From NCBI RefSeq assembly GCF_013464915.1, contig NZ_RAVT01000028.1, positions 26,432-90,431 on the forward strand: 64,000 nucleotides of DNA. The letters run 5' to 3'. This DNA is from Stenotrophomonas maltophilia. Lineage in GTDB: Bacteria; Pseudomonadota; Gammaproteobacteria; Xanthomonadales; Xanthomonadaceae. The notes under the pieces were generated by a model. That model made no database searches and was not told where the DNA came from. It saw only the letters and a program-made list of their open reading frames with translations. Shown in pieces: positions 36,289-44,823 of the stretch (position 1 is the stretch's first letter; the number at the start of each line of letters is the position of its first letter). The position numbers and the translations under genes were made by a program.

Positions 36289-37079
36289 GTGTGCCTCAGG
36301 GCAATTGGGGCCATGGGACAGGACGCCTCAGCAAACGGTTCTGGACGGAGTCCTTTCAACGGCGGCCTTACGCCATAGCTCCAGGGCCGGCTCACCGTCG
36401 CCCAAGACACACTGCAAAGAACGGATTCGCACGCCCAGTCCGGCGCCAGCTCCGAATCGACGCTCCAGGCCCACCGAGGTGCTCTCGGAAGGTCAGACAC
36501 TGACTCCGCCTTGGCAATCACTGTTTGCAGCGATCGGCGGGGGGCAGAGCCGCCACGAATGGCCACCAGGCACTCGCTGCGCATCTCGACGTGGGGCATG
36601 TCCTTGAAGTCTTTCCAAGCGCCGCCCCACCTCAACCCGGCCTGCTGGGCCAACTCCCCGTAGCGCTGGTAGCCCTGCCGCACTTGTTCGTCCTTTAGGT
36701 CCCAGGATGGACGGCCGCGCCTGTAGATAACCATATCCGCCGCCCAGCCGTGGTTGTGGCAGCTGCTGCCTGGCCCCACCTGGGTCACGCCCTTTTGGCT
36801 AGCGAGCAGCGCGGCCTGGCGCTGTTCAGACCGGTAGCCCTCCATCAGCCGCAGGTCGTAGCCCTCGCCCTTCATCTGCAAGGCGATCCGTTCCAGCGTT
36901 GAGCGAAGCTCGGGCTGGACACCGTCCCACTGCGGGGCGTCTTTGTGGCGGTGGAACAGGCGTTTGAAAAACCCTGGCTTCTTCCCGTGGACCTCAACGG
37001 AATCGGTGGCTGGCGCGTGGGCGTGAACCATGATGGGAGCGCTGGCCAGTGCCAGCGCAAGCAACAAGCGTTGAATCAT
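36285..37079 (-). CDS. M15-family D-Ala-D-Ala / L-Ala-D-Glu peptidase, exported
   Basis: A 264-residue periplasmic peptidoglycan peptidase. The signal peptide ends at about residue 20 (MVHA). Zinc ligands fit the VanY/CwlK family: SCHNHGWAADM (His110, Asp115) and MPHVEM (His163, Glu165). Such enzymes open the wall for secretion or pilus assembly. After residue 170 the sequence no longer resembles the family (IRGGSAPRRSLQTV), so the C-terminal 90 residues may be a later extension. It is the first gene behind the TGAGTA operator at 37079-37098, which overlaps its start. Confidence 0.85.
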   Translation of the reverse strand: MIQRLLLALALASAPIMVHAHAPATDSVEVHGKKPGFFKRLFHRHKDAPQWDGVQPELRSTLERIALQMKGEGYDLRLMEGYRSEQRQAALLASQKGVTQVGPGSSCHNHGWAADMVIYRRGRPSWDLKDEQVRQGYQRYGELAQQAGLRWGGAWKDFKDMPHVEMRSECLVAIRGGSAPRRSLQTVIAKAESVSDLPRAPRWAWSVDSELAPDWACESVLCSVSWATVSRPWSYGVRPPLKGLRPEPFAEASCPMAPIALRHT

Positions 37080-37142
37080 GAGTAGGCCTCCTTACTCACA
37101 TAAGCGATACATCCATGCAAGCGGAGAATCGAAAACGCGCAA
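37079..37142 (-). promoter_or_regulatory. Element promoter/operator of the M15 peptidase gene
   Basis: On the minus strand a -35 TTGCGC (37137-37142) preceded by CCCCC is followed at 16 bp by TTGCAT (37115-37120). The perfect dyad TGAGTA-N8-TACTCA (37079-37098) encloses the ribosome-binding site and touches the ATG, so binding there would block translation or transcription start. Confidence 0.65.
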
Positions 37143-37148
37143 GGGGGC

Positions 37149-37247
37149 TTGCGGAATTTTTTCCCTGTCGTAGAAGAACAGGGGTGGGGAAAAGTCGGCC
37201 CCGCCGCTTCCCGGCGCAACGGCCCCTCCTGCCGTTGCGCCGGGAAG
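37149..37247 (+). ncRNA. Candidate small RNA in a divergent promoter region
   Basis: A plus-strand promoter of the element type (TTGCGG at 37149-37154, 16 bp, TAGAAG at 37171-37176) is followed by a perfect 17-bp inverted repeat (37207-37223 and 37231-37247) with a 7-nt loop. No reading frame of note lies between. Either a short RNA ending at the hairpin, or an upstream structured leader of the adhesin gene. No T-run follows the stem. Confidence 0.35.
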
Positions 37248-37261
37248 TTTCGTTGGGGGGC

Positions 37262-37309
37262 TTGCGCATTCCAGGATCTGATCTATTCGTGAGTGCACAC
37301 GCTCACTCA
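37262..37309 (+). promoter_or_regulatory. Element promoter/operator of the trimeric adhesin gene
   Basis: -35 TTGCGC (37262-37267) behind a G-run, 16 bp, -10 TATTCG (37284-37289), then the dyad TGAGTG-N8-CACTCA (37290-37309). The ATG at 37333 follows behind CCAGGAGG. The same layout recurs at 40264-40311. Confidence 0.75.
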
Positions 37310-37332
37310 TTTCAGACCCAGGAGGCCACCCC

Positions 37333-38802
37333 ATGAAACGCTCCCTCATCCACTGCGCTTTGCTGGCAGGCCTTGTTGCTGGCACGGCGCAAGCCCAGGT
37401 TCAAGTGGGCAACGGTGCAGATGCGACTGAGTTAGGTGCCACGGCAGTGGGCGATCTGGCCGGTGCAAAAGGAGGCGGCAACACCGCGCTTGGCTACTCC
37501 GCAGATGCGGATGGTGGGCCCACCCCTACTGGCCACTGCATTGGCGCGACCGCAGCGGGGGCTTACGCCTCTGCCCAAGGATGCAATACCTCTTCTTTCG
37601 GGGCTTTTAGTCGTGCGACGGGGGGGAACTCCACGGCCGTGGGAGCGTATGCCGAAGCAACCGCGAGCGACGCCGCGGCTTTGGGTCAGTATGCGAAAGC
37701 AACGGCGCTCAGCACCTTGGCGGTTGGTGGACACGCCCTTGCTACTGAAATTGGAGGCACCGCCGTAGGCCCCGGCAGTCAAGCCAACGCAGAAAATGCC
37801 GCAGCCTTTGGGCTCAGCGCGAAAGCCAACGCCAAAGGCTGCGTCGCCTTGGGCACGGGCACGACCTGCGACCAAGAGAACACGGTTGCCGTAGGTAACC
37901 GACGCTTGACGCAAGTTGCCCTGGGCCAGGCGAACAACGACGCCGTGGTCGTCAGCCAACTGCGGACCGCCGTGGAAACCTTGGGCGCTGGCGCTACCGT
38001 AGTAAACGGTGTGATCGTGGCTCCGAATTACCAGCTGATCAGCGGGAAACATTACAGCACCGTTGCCGGCGCCATCTACGATCTCGACGGGCGCGTTCAC
38101 CAGCTGGAGCAGAACCCTGGCGGCGGTGGTGACACCACCGGCCCGCAGGGCCCGCAAGGTCCGACCGGTCCGCAAGGTCCCGCAGGCCAGGACGGCAAAG
38201 ACGGCAAGGATGGCGGAAGCAGCACCGCGGTGGCCGGGGCCAACATCGAAGTCTCGGACAACGGGAACGCCACCCAAACCGTTGCCCTGAAGGACACCGT
38301 TGAGTTGTCCGAGCAGGGCTCGGTCCAAGTGGCCAAGGCCATCCACAACAGCGACGGCTTCACTGTCCAGGGCGGCCCATCGGTCACCCGATCCGGGATC
38401 AACGCCGGCAACCAGCGGGTAACCGGGGTGGCTGCAGGGGCGATCGCTCCAGGGTCCACGGACGCGATCAACGGTGGCCAACTGTGGGATTACCAGCAGG
38501 AGCAAGACGACCGCTGGAACCTGACGGACCGCCGTTTCCGCCAACTCGACAAACGGGTTAGCGGTGTGTGCGCCATGGCCCAAGCCAACGCCCAGATGGC
38601 CACCTCGGCGTCAGCTATCCATGGAGAGAACCGAAACCGCCTGGCCGTGGGCATCGGTGGCTGCAGCGGCCAAGCCGCCATTTCCATCGGCTACACCCGC
38701 GACGTGACCACCCCACGCGGATCCCCATCGGCTTTCTCGATCGGGGTTTCCCGCAGCGGGCAGGACACGGCCGTGGGCGCAGCCTGGGCCATTGGCTGGT
38801 AA
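37333..38802 (+). CDS. YadA-type trimeric autotransporter adhesin
   Basis: A 489-residue surface adhesin. It has a signal peptide (LLAGLVAGTAQA), then a YadA-head-like repeat region with many (G/S)xxAxAxGxxAxA units (TAVGAYAEATASDAAALGQY). A neck and a collagen-like (GPQ/GPT) segment follow (PQGPQGPTGPQGPAGQDGKD), then a stalk, and a C-terminal YadA anchor of four strands (NRLAVGIGGCSGQAAISIGY to AWAIGW). It forms homotrimers in the outer membrane and binds host or partner surfaces. On a mobile element it could hold mating cells together. It has the element-type promoter and operator and is convergent with nothing nearby. Confidence 0.92.
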   Translation: MKRSLIHCALLAGLVAGTAQAQVQVGNGADATELGATAVGDLAGAKGGGNTALGYSADADGGPTPTGHCIGATAAGAYASAQGCNTSSFGAFSRATGGNSTAVGAYAEATASDAAALGQYAKATALSTLAVGGHALATEIGGTAVGPGSQANAENAAAFGLSAKANAKGCVALGTGTTCDQENTVAVGNRRLTQVALGQANNDAVVVSQLRTAVETLGAGATVVNGVIVAPNYQLISGKHYSTVAGAIYDLDGRVHQLEQNPGGGGDTTGPQGPQGPTGPQGPAGQDGKDGKDGGSSTAVAGANIEVSDNGNATQTVALKDTVELSEQGSVQVAKAIHNSDGFTVQGGPSVTRSGINAGNQRVTGVAAGAIAPGSTDAINGGQLWDYQQEQDDRWNLTDRRFRQLDKRVSGVCAMAQANAQMATSASAIHGENRNRLAVGIGGCSGQAAISIGYTRDVTTPRGSPSAFSIGVSRSGQDTAVGAAWAIGW

Positions 38803-38848
38803 CGAATCAAAGAATGTCAGCGGCGAAAGGAGGTGATCGTATCTCGGC

Positions 38849-38869
38849 AAAGGCCCTTCGGGGCCCTTG
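38849..38869 (+). terminator. Terminator after the adhesin gene
   Basis: A GC-rich hairpin (about AAGGCCC-TTCG-GGGCCCTT) starts 47 bp after the stop codon and is followed by a short T-rich stretch (TTGTT). Confidence 0.55.
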
Positions 38870-38925
38870 TTCGTGGCGTCAATTCATTGAAATTGTATTT
38901 ATATACAACAACTTACGATTGACCA

Positions 38926-39447
38926 ATGCATTGGAAGCTGGTAACATCTCCACCGCTCAGCATTGTAGGAGCCGGACTGACAATCCCGCCTGCAGTAATG
39001 ACCGTTGCCGTAGCACTACTCACGCCAATGCTTGCCATTGCCCTAGAAGCCGTTAGGGAATGGTTGACCAACCACGACGCAAAGGAAGATGACACATGCA
39101 GCACTAACAATTACAGGGATACCTCAGTGAATAAAGAAACAAGTAACAGCAACACGATTGCAACACGCATCAAGAAACACCCGCTTTGCAGAGCCCTTGG
39201 CGTGGGCCTCAAGGTGCTTTACGACACGACAATTGCTGTAGGAGCAAGCGCGCTCCTTACATTACACAGGTCAACGCGCGGTGAGCCATGCTCCCCATTG
39301 ACCGACATGAATAGCCCGGGTCCAGCCCGGGCTTTTTCTTCGGAAGGTTGCAGCGACCCGTGGCCACCCGAATCGAGAAGATCAGGAACCTTCCCAAGCC
39401 TAGCGGCGCTTTTTCTCCGTCGCCACGAAGGCTCCATCGGAGTTTAA
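38926..39447 (+). CDS. Putative low-GC membrane protein
   Basis: A 173-codon frame in a stretch of clearly lower GC than its surroundings. The first 125 residues look coding: two hydrophobic segments (TIPPAVMTVAVALLTPMLAIA and ALGVGLKVLYDTTIAVGASA) around an Asn/Thr/Ser-rich linker. The frame then runs through a strong terminator at 39313, so the real stop may have been lost or the gene is frameshifted. Function unknown; likely recently acquired cargo. Confidence 0.4.
   Translation: MHWKLVTSPPLSIVGAGLTIPPAVMTVAVALLTPMLAIALEAVREWLTNHDAKEDDTCSTNNYRDTSVNKETSNSNTIATRIKKHPLCRALGVGLKVLYDTTIAVGASALLTLHRSTRGEPCSPLTDMNSPGPARAFSSEGCSDPWPPESRRSGTFPSLAALFLRRHEGSIGV
39313..39338 (+). terminator. Rho-independent terminator
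   Basis: Perfect 8-bp stem AGCCCGGG / CCCGGGCT with a 5-nt loop and TTTTTCTT immediately after, for plus-strand transcripts. Confidence 0.85.
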
Positions 39448-40182
39448 GAGCGCGATAGTGCTCCCCTGGACGTGCTCTGGCCAAACCTGTCCTGGCAGGC
39501 CCACGAACTCCAGCGGAAGGCTCGCCTCTTGATCCGGTTCGAACCCAGCGAACGGATCGAAGCTCCGTGGCTGCCAGTCCTCGAACTGAAACTCCCTGTT
39601 CCAGACCATTGCAAAGGCCAGAGGATAGGCCTTCAGGACATACACCGCCGAACTGCCCTTCCCTCCCAATACACAAAGCCCGAAGTCACGAAGAACCGTT
39701 CGACCGCTGTAGGGATACACCCAGTAGTGAAGCCGAACCTGGCGTAGAAGATCTGACCGGTCATCGAACAGGTGCTGGCTGTGGCGTTCGTCGTAGCGAT
39801 TCAAGCCCACCGATGACATGTGGCCCAGAACTCCCCTTGCCACAAGCTGCGGCTGGATGCGGATGCTCTGGTAGTAGGTGACCTTGCTTCGATCACGCAA
39901 GATCTCCGTCACCTGCCGGCTCATCGATACAAGCGCCTTGTCGTATCGAGAAAGCACCGAGCCGTTGCAGGTCCGGCAGATGCTCCTGAAGCAAACACCA
40001 TTGGGCATCTTGTGGGACCGCGGCTTCTTCTCTCCACCGATTGCATCGGCGACGCTGGACACCCTCAGAGCGATGCCTTGAGCCCACGCCTTAGGCGGCA
40101 CGTGATTTTCGGTCAGAACGGTTTCCTGCCCGCATATGTTGCAACGCCCCTTGGAAGGTCCAACCGGGAACTTAAAGGTCAC
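39400..40182 (-). CDS. HNH-like zinc-motif protein, unknown function
   Basis: A 260-residue soluble protein. The N-terminus holds CNICGQ, then TENHVPPKAW, then CRTCNGSV about 55 residues on. A CxxC pair, an ENHVPP segment and a second CxxCN pair are the pattern of HNH/McrA-like zinc nuclease folds, although the usual Asn-His core is changed. The C-terminal 150 residues are unassigned (EFQFEDWQPRSFDPFAGFEP). Probably a nuclease-type defence or maintenance gene carried as cargo. It starts with GTG 40182. Confidence 0.7.
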   Translation of the reverse strand: MTFKFPVGPSKGRCNICGQETVLTENHVPPKAWAQGIALRVSSVADAIGGEKKPRSHKMPNGVCFRSICRTCNGSVLSRYDKALVSMSRQVTEILRDRSKVTYYQSIRIQPQLVARGVLGHMSSVGLNRYDERHSQHLFDDRSDLLRQVRLHYWVYPYSGRTVLRDFGLCVLGGKGSSAVYVLKAYPLAFAMVWNREFQFEDWQPRSFDPFAGFEPDQEASLPLEFVGLPGQVWPEHVQGSTIALLNSDGAFVATEKKRR

Positions 40183-40263
40183 TCGCCCGCCCCATGCTCG
40201 CCATGAACTGCGAAGAGATTACACGCAAGTGACGCGCGGCCTCTCAAGTCCTTCGCAGCAGGC

Positions 40264-40311
40264 TTGCCAACTCCAGATTCTGATCTATTCGTGAGTGGGT
40301 CGTTTTACTCA
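40264..40311 (+). promoter_or_regulatory. Element promoter/operator of the GIY-YIG gene
   Basis: -35 TTGCCA (40264-40269), 16 bp, -10 TATTCG (40286-40291), then the dyad TGAGTG-N8-TACTCA (40292-40311). The spacer CTCCAGATTCTGATC closely matches the adhesin-gene promoter over TCCAGRWTCTGATC. ATG 40322 starts 11 bp after the dyad. Confidence 0.78.
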
Positions 40312-40321
40312 CGAAGAAACC

Positions 40322-40777
40322 ATGACCCATCGCCACAACCTGGGACGCAGCGAGAAGTATCACGCCCTGCCCCGCACCCTTTACGCCCTATTGTTCGACG
40401 AGGGGGGATGCTACGTCGGCCAAAGCTCGAACCCGCAGCAGCGGGAGAAGCAGCACCGCTCCTCCAAAGGCGGCTGGCACCGCCCCTTCCAGTTCCATGT
40501 GCTGGAGGTGGTAACAGCCACCAGGGCGGAAGCCGAAGCGTATGAGCAGGCGTGGCGGGTGAAGGCCTCCCGGGAGGGGTGGCGCATCTACGCCAAGCCG
40601 CCGGGAATCGTGGTCAACCCACACCGTCGGGCAACGCCCCACGTGCGATGGCTGGCCCATCAGCGGCGGTGGCAGCTGGGAACACCGGTCAAAGCCCCTT
40701 CCGAACGCGTGGGGTGGTGGCCGTGGATCGCGGTGGGGGCCAGCGTCTTGCTGCTGGCCCGTTGCTTCACGGGCTAA
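40322..40777 (+). CDS. GIY-YIG-like nuclease with C-terminal membrane anchor
   Basis: A 151-residue protein. The N-terminal part has a GIY-YIG-like pair of strands (LYALLFDEGG, CYVGQSSNPQQREKQHR) with the Arg/Lys pattern after it. The last 25 residues form a hydrophobic segment (WPWIAVGASVLLLARCF), so the protein may be tethered to the membrane. GIY-YIG domains cut DNA once they have the Tyr, Arg and Glu residues; the Glu is not obvious here. Expressed from a strong element promoter with operator. Confidence 0.75.
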   Translation: MTHRHNLGRSEKYHALPRTLYALLFDEGGCYVGQSSNPQQREKQHRSSKGGWHRPFQFHVLEVVTATRAEAEAYEQAWRVKASREGWRIYAKPPGIVVNPHRRATPHVRWLAHQRRWQLGTPVKAPSERVGWWPWIAVGASVLLLARCFTG

Positions 40778-40855
40778 CGCTTTCTGCCGAAATTGTGGTT
40801 GACATTAGCTACAACATTGGCGCAACAATCAACAATTAAAACATCGAACCAAAAA

Positions 40856-41452
40856 ATGAAAACCAGTCCAAATGTTTACATCATCGAGTCACTAGACCCA
40901 GATGACGAGGGAAATGGACGGCTTGAAGGTGTCTTTCTGGCCCACATGCTCCGCCTCCACCTCAAGGAAACGAAGTATTCGTATGTCCGGACTCGGGGAG
41001 AATTTAAAGAGGCTGTAAAGGACTTTAAGAATTCCGGCTTCCGTTATCTTCACGTCTCAGCCCATGGAGATAAAGATGGCATCGAAACCACAAATGGGGA
41101 AGAAATTTCGTTTGGCCAGCTTGGAAGGATGCTGAGCGAAATCCCCGACAACTGCCGCTTGTTTATGTCTTCCTGCAAAGTAGTCCATGCAGCCTCGGCC
41201 GAAGCTTTGGTGTCCGAAGGAAGATTTCGCTCTCTCCTAGGCCCACGCAATAAAATTGACTTTCACGACAGTGCCGCTACTTGGGCAGCCATCTATCACT
41301 TGGCTTTCAAAGCAAAAGCAGAGTCAATGGCAGACACAAGAATTGCGACAACCATGAAATCCCTCGCGGACATCTTCTCCGTGAAATTCGGCTTTTACAC
41401 TAGGTCGAGTGAAGGTAAAATTGAAAACTTACTAAGGAAACAGAGTGATTAG
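40856..41452 (+). CDS. Caspase/CHAT-like putative protease
   Basis: A 198-residue soluble protein in a clearly AT-richer stretch than its neighbours. It carries the two hallmarks of the caspase-hemoglobinase fold: a strand ending in a catalytic His followed by Gly (RYLHVSAHGDKDG, His70) and a second strand ending in a catalytic Cys (CRLFMSSCKVV, Cys107). The spacing of about 37 residues fits CHAT proteases. No fused sensor is seen. Stand-alone caspase-like proteins of this kind occur in prokaryotic defence islands. It overlaps the end of the convergent relaxase gene by 4 bp. Confidence 0.6.
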   Translation: MKTSPNVYIIESLDPDDEGNGRLEGVFLAHMLRLHLKETKYSYVRTRGEFKEAVKDFKNSGFRYLHVSAHGDKDGIETTNGEEISFGQLGRMLSEIPDNCRLFMSSCKVVHAASAEALVSEGRFRSLLGPRNKIDFHDSAATWAAIYHLAFKAKAESMADTRIATTMKSLADIFSVKFGFYTRSSEGKIENLLRKQSD

Positions 41453-44277
41453 AGAGCTTGCCTAATCGCCTTCTGTTTCTCCACCGGCGCCTGCGGTTTT
41501 GGCTTCAATCCTGCCAGCAGCTGTTCGACGTCTTGGACCAGGTTGCGCACCGGTGCGGCCTGGGTCTCGGACAAGCCGACGCTCAGCGCCATTTCTTTGT
41601 GCCGTTCGGTGCCCAGGCGTTCGCCCATGCGCTCCATCATCTCGTCCGTCGTATACATCCGGTAGCTGCCTTTGGTGAGGCGGGTGAACGCCACCAACGC
41701 CGACTGCTGGTCGAGCATCCCCATGTTCGTGGCCAGGTGGTAGATCTCCGACTTCCCCTGCCCCTGGGATTTGTGGACGGTCATGGCATACCGGTGGGCC
41801 AAGGCGTTGTGCTCGCTGGTGTTGAAGCGCACAACGCGTCCGTTTTCTTTGGGGTTCGAGGCGTCGATGCGCACCACCAAGTCGTAGCCACCGGACTTGT
41901 CCTTCCGAATGCTCTCCACCGTGCCCTCGGTGCCGTTGATGACCCCCAGGTCGTTGTTCGTTGCCGTGAACATCACCCGGTCACGCCGTGACAGCGTCAG
42001 GTCCTCCCACTGCCCTTTCACGATCGAGCGGAAGGTGAACTCTTCTTTGTCCAGCACGCCCTGCTCTTGGAGTCCCTCTCGGATGCCCGTCGTGAGGGCC
42101 TTGGCCTCAGAGCGCGTGTGGGCCAAGACCAACTTCTCGTCCATCGGGGTGGGGTCTTTGAGGTAGTCGTCCACCAGCGCCTTGATCGCCTGCTTTTCCG
42201 TGCCGAAGTCGTCGATGCAGTTGCGTTGCTTGAGGTTGTTCAGGATTTCTGTGCCCATATCAAAGGTGCCTTGGCGGCTGCGGTGCCCGCGGCGCATGTC
42301 CTTGACCTTCCCCTGCTGGTCCCGCTCGTAGAAACTGTTGGCGGTGGTCAGGTCAGCAGCGTTCTTCTGCCGGCGGATCTCGGTCAGCTTCGTGTCGCCC
42401 AGGGCCATCTTCGCCAGTTCAAAGCCGTTGCCCGCGGCGATGGGCTGGAGCTGGTCACTGTCTCCCTGCATGACAAGCTTGGCACCCACCCCCTGGCAGT
42501 AGGTCATCAGCTTCAGGGTGTCATCGGTGGCCACCATGCCGGCTTCATCGAGCACCACCACATCCCTCTTCGTCAGCGCCACCTTGCCCTGACGCACCTG
42601 GCAAAAGAACTTCGCCACGGACATGCAGGGCATGCCGGACTCTTCTTCAAGCTTCTTGGCGGCCTTGCCACCGACTGCCAGCCCCATCAACAGCTTCCCT
42701 TCGGCTTCGAAGCACTGCTTGTAGACCTCAGCCACGGTGGTCTTGCCGGTCCCGGCCAACCCCGACATAACGCCGACACCTGCGGTTCCATGGGTCAAAT
42801 GACCAATGGCAGCCTTCTGCTCTTCGGTAAGGGTGAACCCCTTTTGCTTCTCATACGCGGCGATCTCCCGGTCTACGGCGGAGCGGAACAGCTTCAGGTC
42901 CGTCTCGTTCTCCCGCTCCTTCGAGCGACGGATGATCTCGGCTTCCCATTCGACCATCCAGGTGGCGCAGAAGCGATCCTCCCGGTGCTTGCGCGCCAAC
43001 CGATTGCCCCGATCGTCTTCGTGGAGGTGTTCGGCTTTCACGCGCACCACGTCGTCCTGCTCGGTGAACTCTTCCACCATCTTGAGCACCTCCCCGGCGC
43101 TCTTCTGACCAGCGAATTCCATCCCCAACTCTTTGACCAGGTCGTGCTCGCAGAACATCGCCTCGTTCTCGTGCAGACGTTTGAGGACCTCATCGAACGT
43201 ATGCGGGTCCAGGTGTTGGCCTTTGGTCTGCTTGAGGAACTGGGTGGTCGGAACCAGGTCAGGCCTTTCCTTAGCAATGTTGGTGAAGGTTTGCTGCCAG
43301 TCCTTGACCACCTGCTCGAACGGCGGTTCTTCCTTCTTCTTGCGGGTGGCCTTGCAGGCTTCGTCGTGACTGGCCGATGGGTGTTCTTTGACGTAGTCCA
43401 GGATTTCCTGGCGGCGGGTCTTCGTCTGAAGCACGAGCTCCCGGTCGATGCCGGCGATGGTGGTGAGAATCTGGCCCGTCTCACGCCCCATCACGTCCAC
43501 CTCGCGCTCCCGCTGGATCCCGTAGCCCAGCGCCTTCATCGCGCTGTAGAGCTCGGCCTTGTAGAGGTGATCGGCCGCATGGCGGTGACGGTAGATTTCG
43601 ATGGCGTCGAAGGTGCCCCATTTGCCGTCCTCGCCCTTCGAGATCCCGTAGACCAGGTGATGGGTGTGAAGGTCGGGTTCCACGTTCCGGTTGCTGACGT
43701 GATCGGCCGCGGTCCACACCAGGCCCTGCGTTCCGATGACTTCCTTTCCTCCCTTCTCCCGGCGGGTTTCCACCTTGCTCTCGATGTAGCCCATGGCCAC
43801 GGCGCAGGCTTGGCGGTGGGCCTCCAGGATGGCAAGCTTCTCGCGCTCATCCGCCAGCGCGAACGCCACGCTTACGTCCCCGGGGGCCGAAATGGTTAGG
43901 TCGAATCCCACCCGATGGCCGCCCTCCCACTTCTCCATCGGCTTGCCATCGTCGTCCAGGCGCACGTTGTCCCAGCGATCCTTTTTGATAACCAGTCGGG
44001 GTTCCTCGCCCGCGTTCTTGCACAACGGTCTTCCGGTGGGTGAAAAGCCCTTGCCCAGCAGTTCCATCACCTCGCGGGTGACCGGCTGCCCTTCCAGGCC
44101 GAGTTCGGCGGCGAGGCTACCGCCCCAGTTGATCGTCTGACGGGGATCGGGACCGCTGCCGGTGTAGTAAGCCACCGCGCTGCCGATGGCCAAGCGCTCG
44201 GTCGCAAGCATGTAGTCGAACATGTTGCCGTTGCCCTTGTTGCGGCCGCGGGCATCGATACGTGTGCAGTTAATCAC
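41449..44277 (-). CDS. traI: MobF relaxase-helicase (TrwC/TraI-like)
   Basis: A 942-residue conjugation protein, close to TrwC (966) in length. The N-terminal relaxase has a Tyr pair (AVAYYTGSG, Tyr37/38) and the His triad DLHTHHLVYG (His204, 206, 207). The C-terminal half is a 5'-3' RecD-like SF1B helicase: Walker A SGLAGTGKTT near 505-514, Walker B DVVVLDEAGM, motif III LVMQGDSDQLQPI, and AMTVHKSQGQ. It nicks at oriT, stays on the 5' end and unwinds DNA for transfer. GTG 44277 follows GGAGG; a longer frame upstream is not needed. A TTGCGC promoter precedes it. Confidence 0.93.
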   Translation of the reverse strand: MINCTRIDARGRNKGNGNMFDYMLATERLAIGSAVAYYTGSGPDPRQTINWGGSLAAELGLEGQPVTREVMELLGKGFSPTGRPLCKNAGEEPRLVIKKDRWDNVRLDDDGKPMEKWEGGHRVGFDLTISAPGDVSVAFALADEREKLAILEAHRQACAVAMGYIESKVETRREKGGKEVIGTQGLVWTAADHVSNRNVEPDLHTHHLVYGISKGEDGKWGTFDAIEIYRHRHAADHLYKAELYSAMKALGYGIQREREVDVMGRETGQILTTIAGIDRELVLQTKTRRQEILDYVKEHPSASHDEACKATRKKKEEPPFEQVVKDWQQTFTNIAKERPDLVPTTQFLKQTKGQHLDPHTFDEVLKRLHENEAMFCEHDLVKELGMEFAGQKSAGEVLKMVEEFTEQDDVVRVKAEHLHEDDRGNRLARKHREDRFCATWMVEWEAEIIRRSKERENETDLKLFRSAVDREIAAYEKQKGFTLTEEQKAAIGHLTHGTAGVGVMSGLAGTGKTTVAEVYKQCFEAEGKLLMGLAVGGKAAKKLEEESGMPCMSVAKFFCQVRQGKVALTKRDVVVLDEAGMVATDDTLKLMTYCQGVGAKLVMQGDSDQLQPIAAGNGFELAKMALGDTKLTEIRRQKNAADLTTANSFYERDQQGKVKDMRRGHRSRQGTFDMGTEILNNLKQRNCIDDFGTEKQAIKALVDDYLKDPTPMDEKLVLAHTRSEAKALTTGIREGLQEQGVLDKEEFTFRSIVKGQWEDLTLSRRDRVMFTATNNDLGVINGTEGTVESIRKDKSGGYDLVVRIDASNPKENGRVVRFNTSEHNALAHRYAMTVHKSQGQGKSEIYHLATNMGMLDQQSALVAFTRLTKGSYRMYTTDEMMERMGERLGTERHKEMALSVGLSETQAAPVRNLVQDVEQLLAGLKPKPQAPVEKQKAIRQAL

Positions 44278-44304
44278 GGGGCCTCCGAAACCGTGGGATG
44301 ATCC

Positions 44305-44332
44305 AAGGTCCCAGAAATCCACGGACGCGCAA
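44305..44332 (-). promoter_or_regulatory. Candidate element promoter of the relaxase gene
   Basis: -35 TTGCGC (44327-44332) behind GCCCC, 16 bp, then a poor -10 GACCTT. No TGAGTR dyad follows, so if real it is a weaker or differently regulated member of the family. Confidence 0.4.
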
Positions 44333-44340
44333 GGGGCGCC

Positions 44341-44823
44341 ATGGCAGTCTATTTCGTCGTCGATCCATCTCATGAACTGACCAAGGTGGGGAAGTCCAAG
44401 GACATCCCGAGACGGATGGTGGATCTACAAACTGGCAACCCCACGGCGCTGGAACTCATGGGCTGGCTGGAAGTTCCCAATGACTACGCCTTGGAGCGGG
44501 CGCTGCATCAGAAGTTCGATAACAAGCGAATTCGTGGGGAATGGTTTCAGCTCTCGGTCGACGACGTCCTGGCCGAGCTCCAGCGCCACCGCGGCTTCAT
44601 CCCCAAGAATGCGGACGCCTTTGAGATCGTGGGGTATGACAAGGACGGCATCCCGGAATATCTGGGCGTGTGCAAATGGGCAGACTTCGAGATCGAGGAA
44701 TGCTGCCCCTTCTGCGGCTGCTTTTGTGGCATGTATTTCAACGAGCCAGCCCAGATGTATCACTGCCTAAACTGCGACAAGCTCACTGACTTCTCGGACC
44801 AGGATAGACAAGACGACGATTAG
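44341..44823 (+). CDS. T5orf172/GIY-YIG-like domain protein with C-terminal zinc ribbon
   Basis: A 160-residue protein. The N-terminal 90 residues match the T5orf172 (GIY-YIG-related) pattern: VYFVVDPSHELTKVGKSKD, PRRMVDLQTGNPTALELMG, and ALHQKFDNKRIRGEWFQLS. The C-terminus has CCPFCGCFCG and CLNCDK, which fits a zinc ribbon. Such domains occur in phage and plasmid DNA-processing proteins. It overlaps the end of the coupling-protein gene by 4 bp on the other strand. Confidence 0.78.
   Translation: MAVYFVVDPSHELTKVGKSKDIPRRMVDLQTGNPTALELMGWLEVPNDYALERALHQKFDNKRIRGEWFQLSVDDVLAELQRHRGFIPKNADAFEIVGYDKDGIPEYLGVCKWADFEIEECCPFCGCFCGMYFNEPAQMYHCLNCDKLTDFSDQDRQDDD

Noticed and set aside
42067..43899. 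610-codon open frame on the plus strand
   Set aside because: Antisense to the relaxase gene, which shows full catalytic and helicase motifs.
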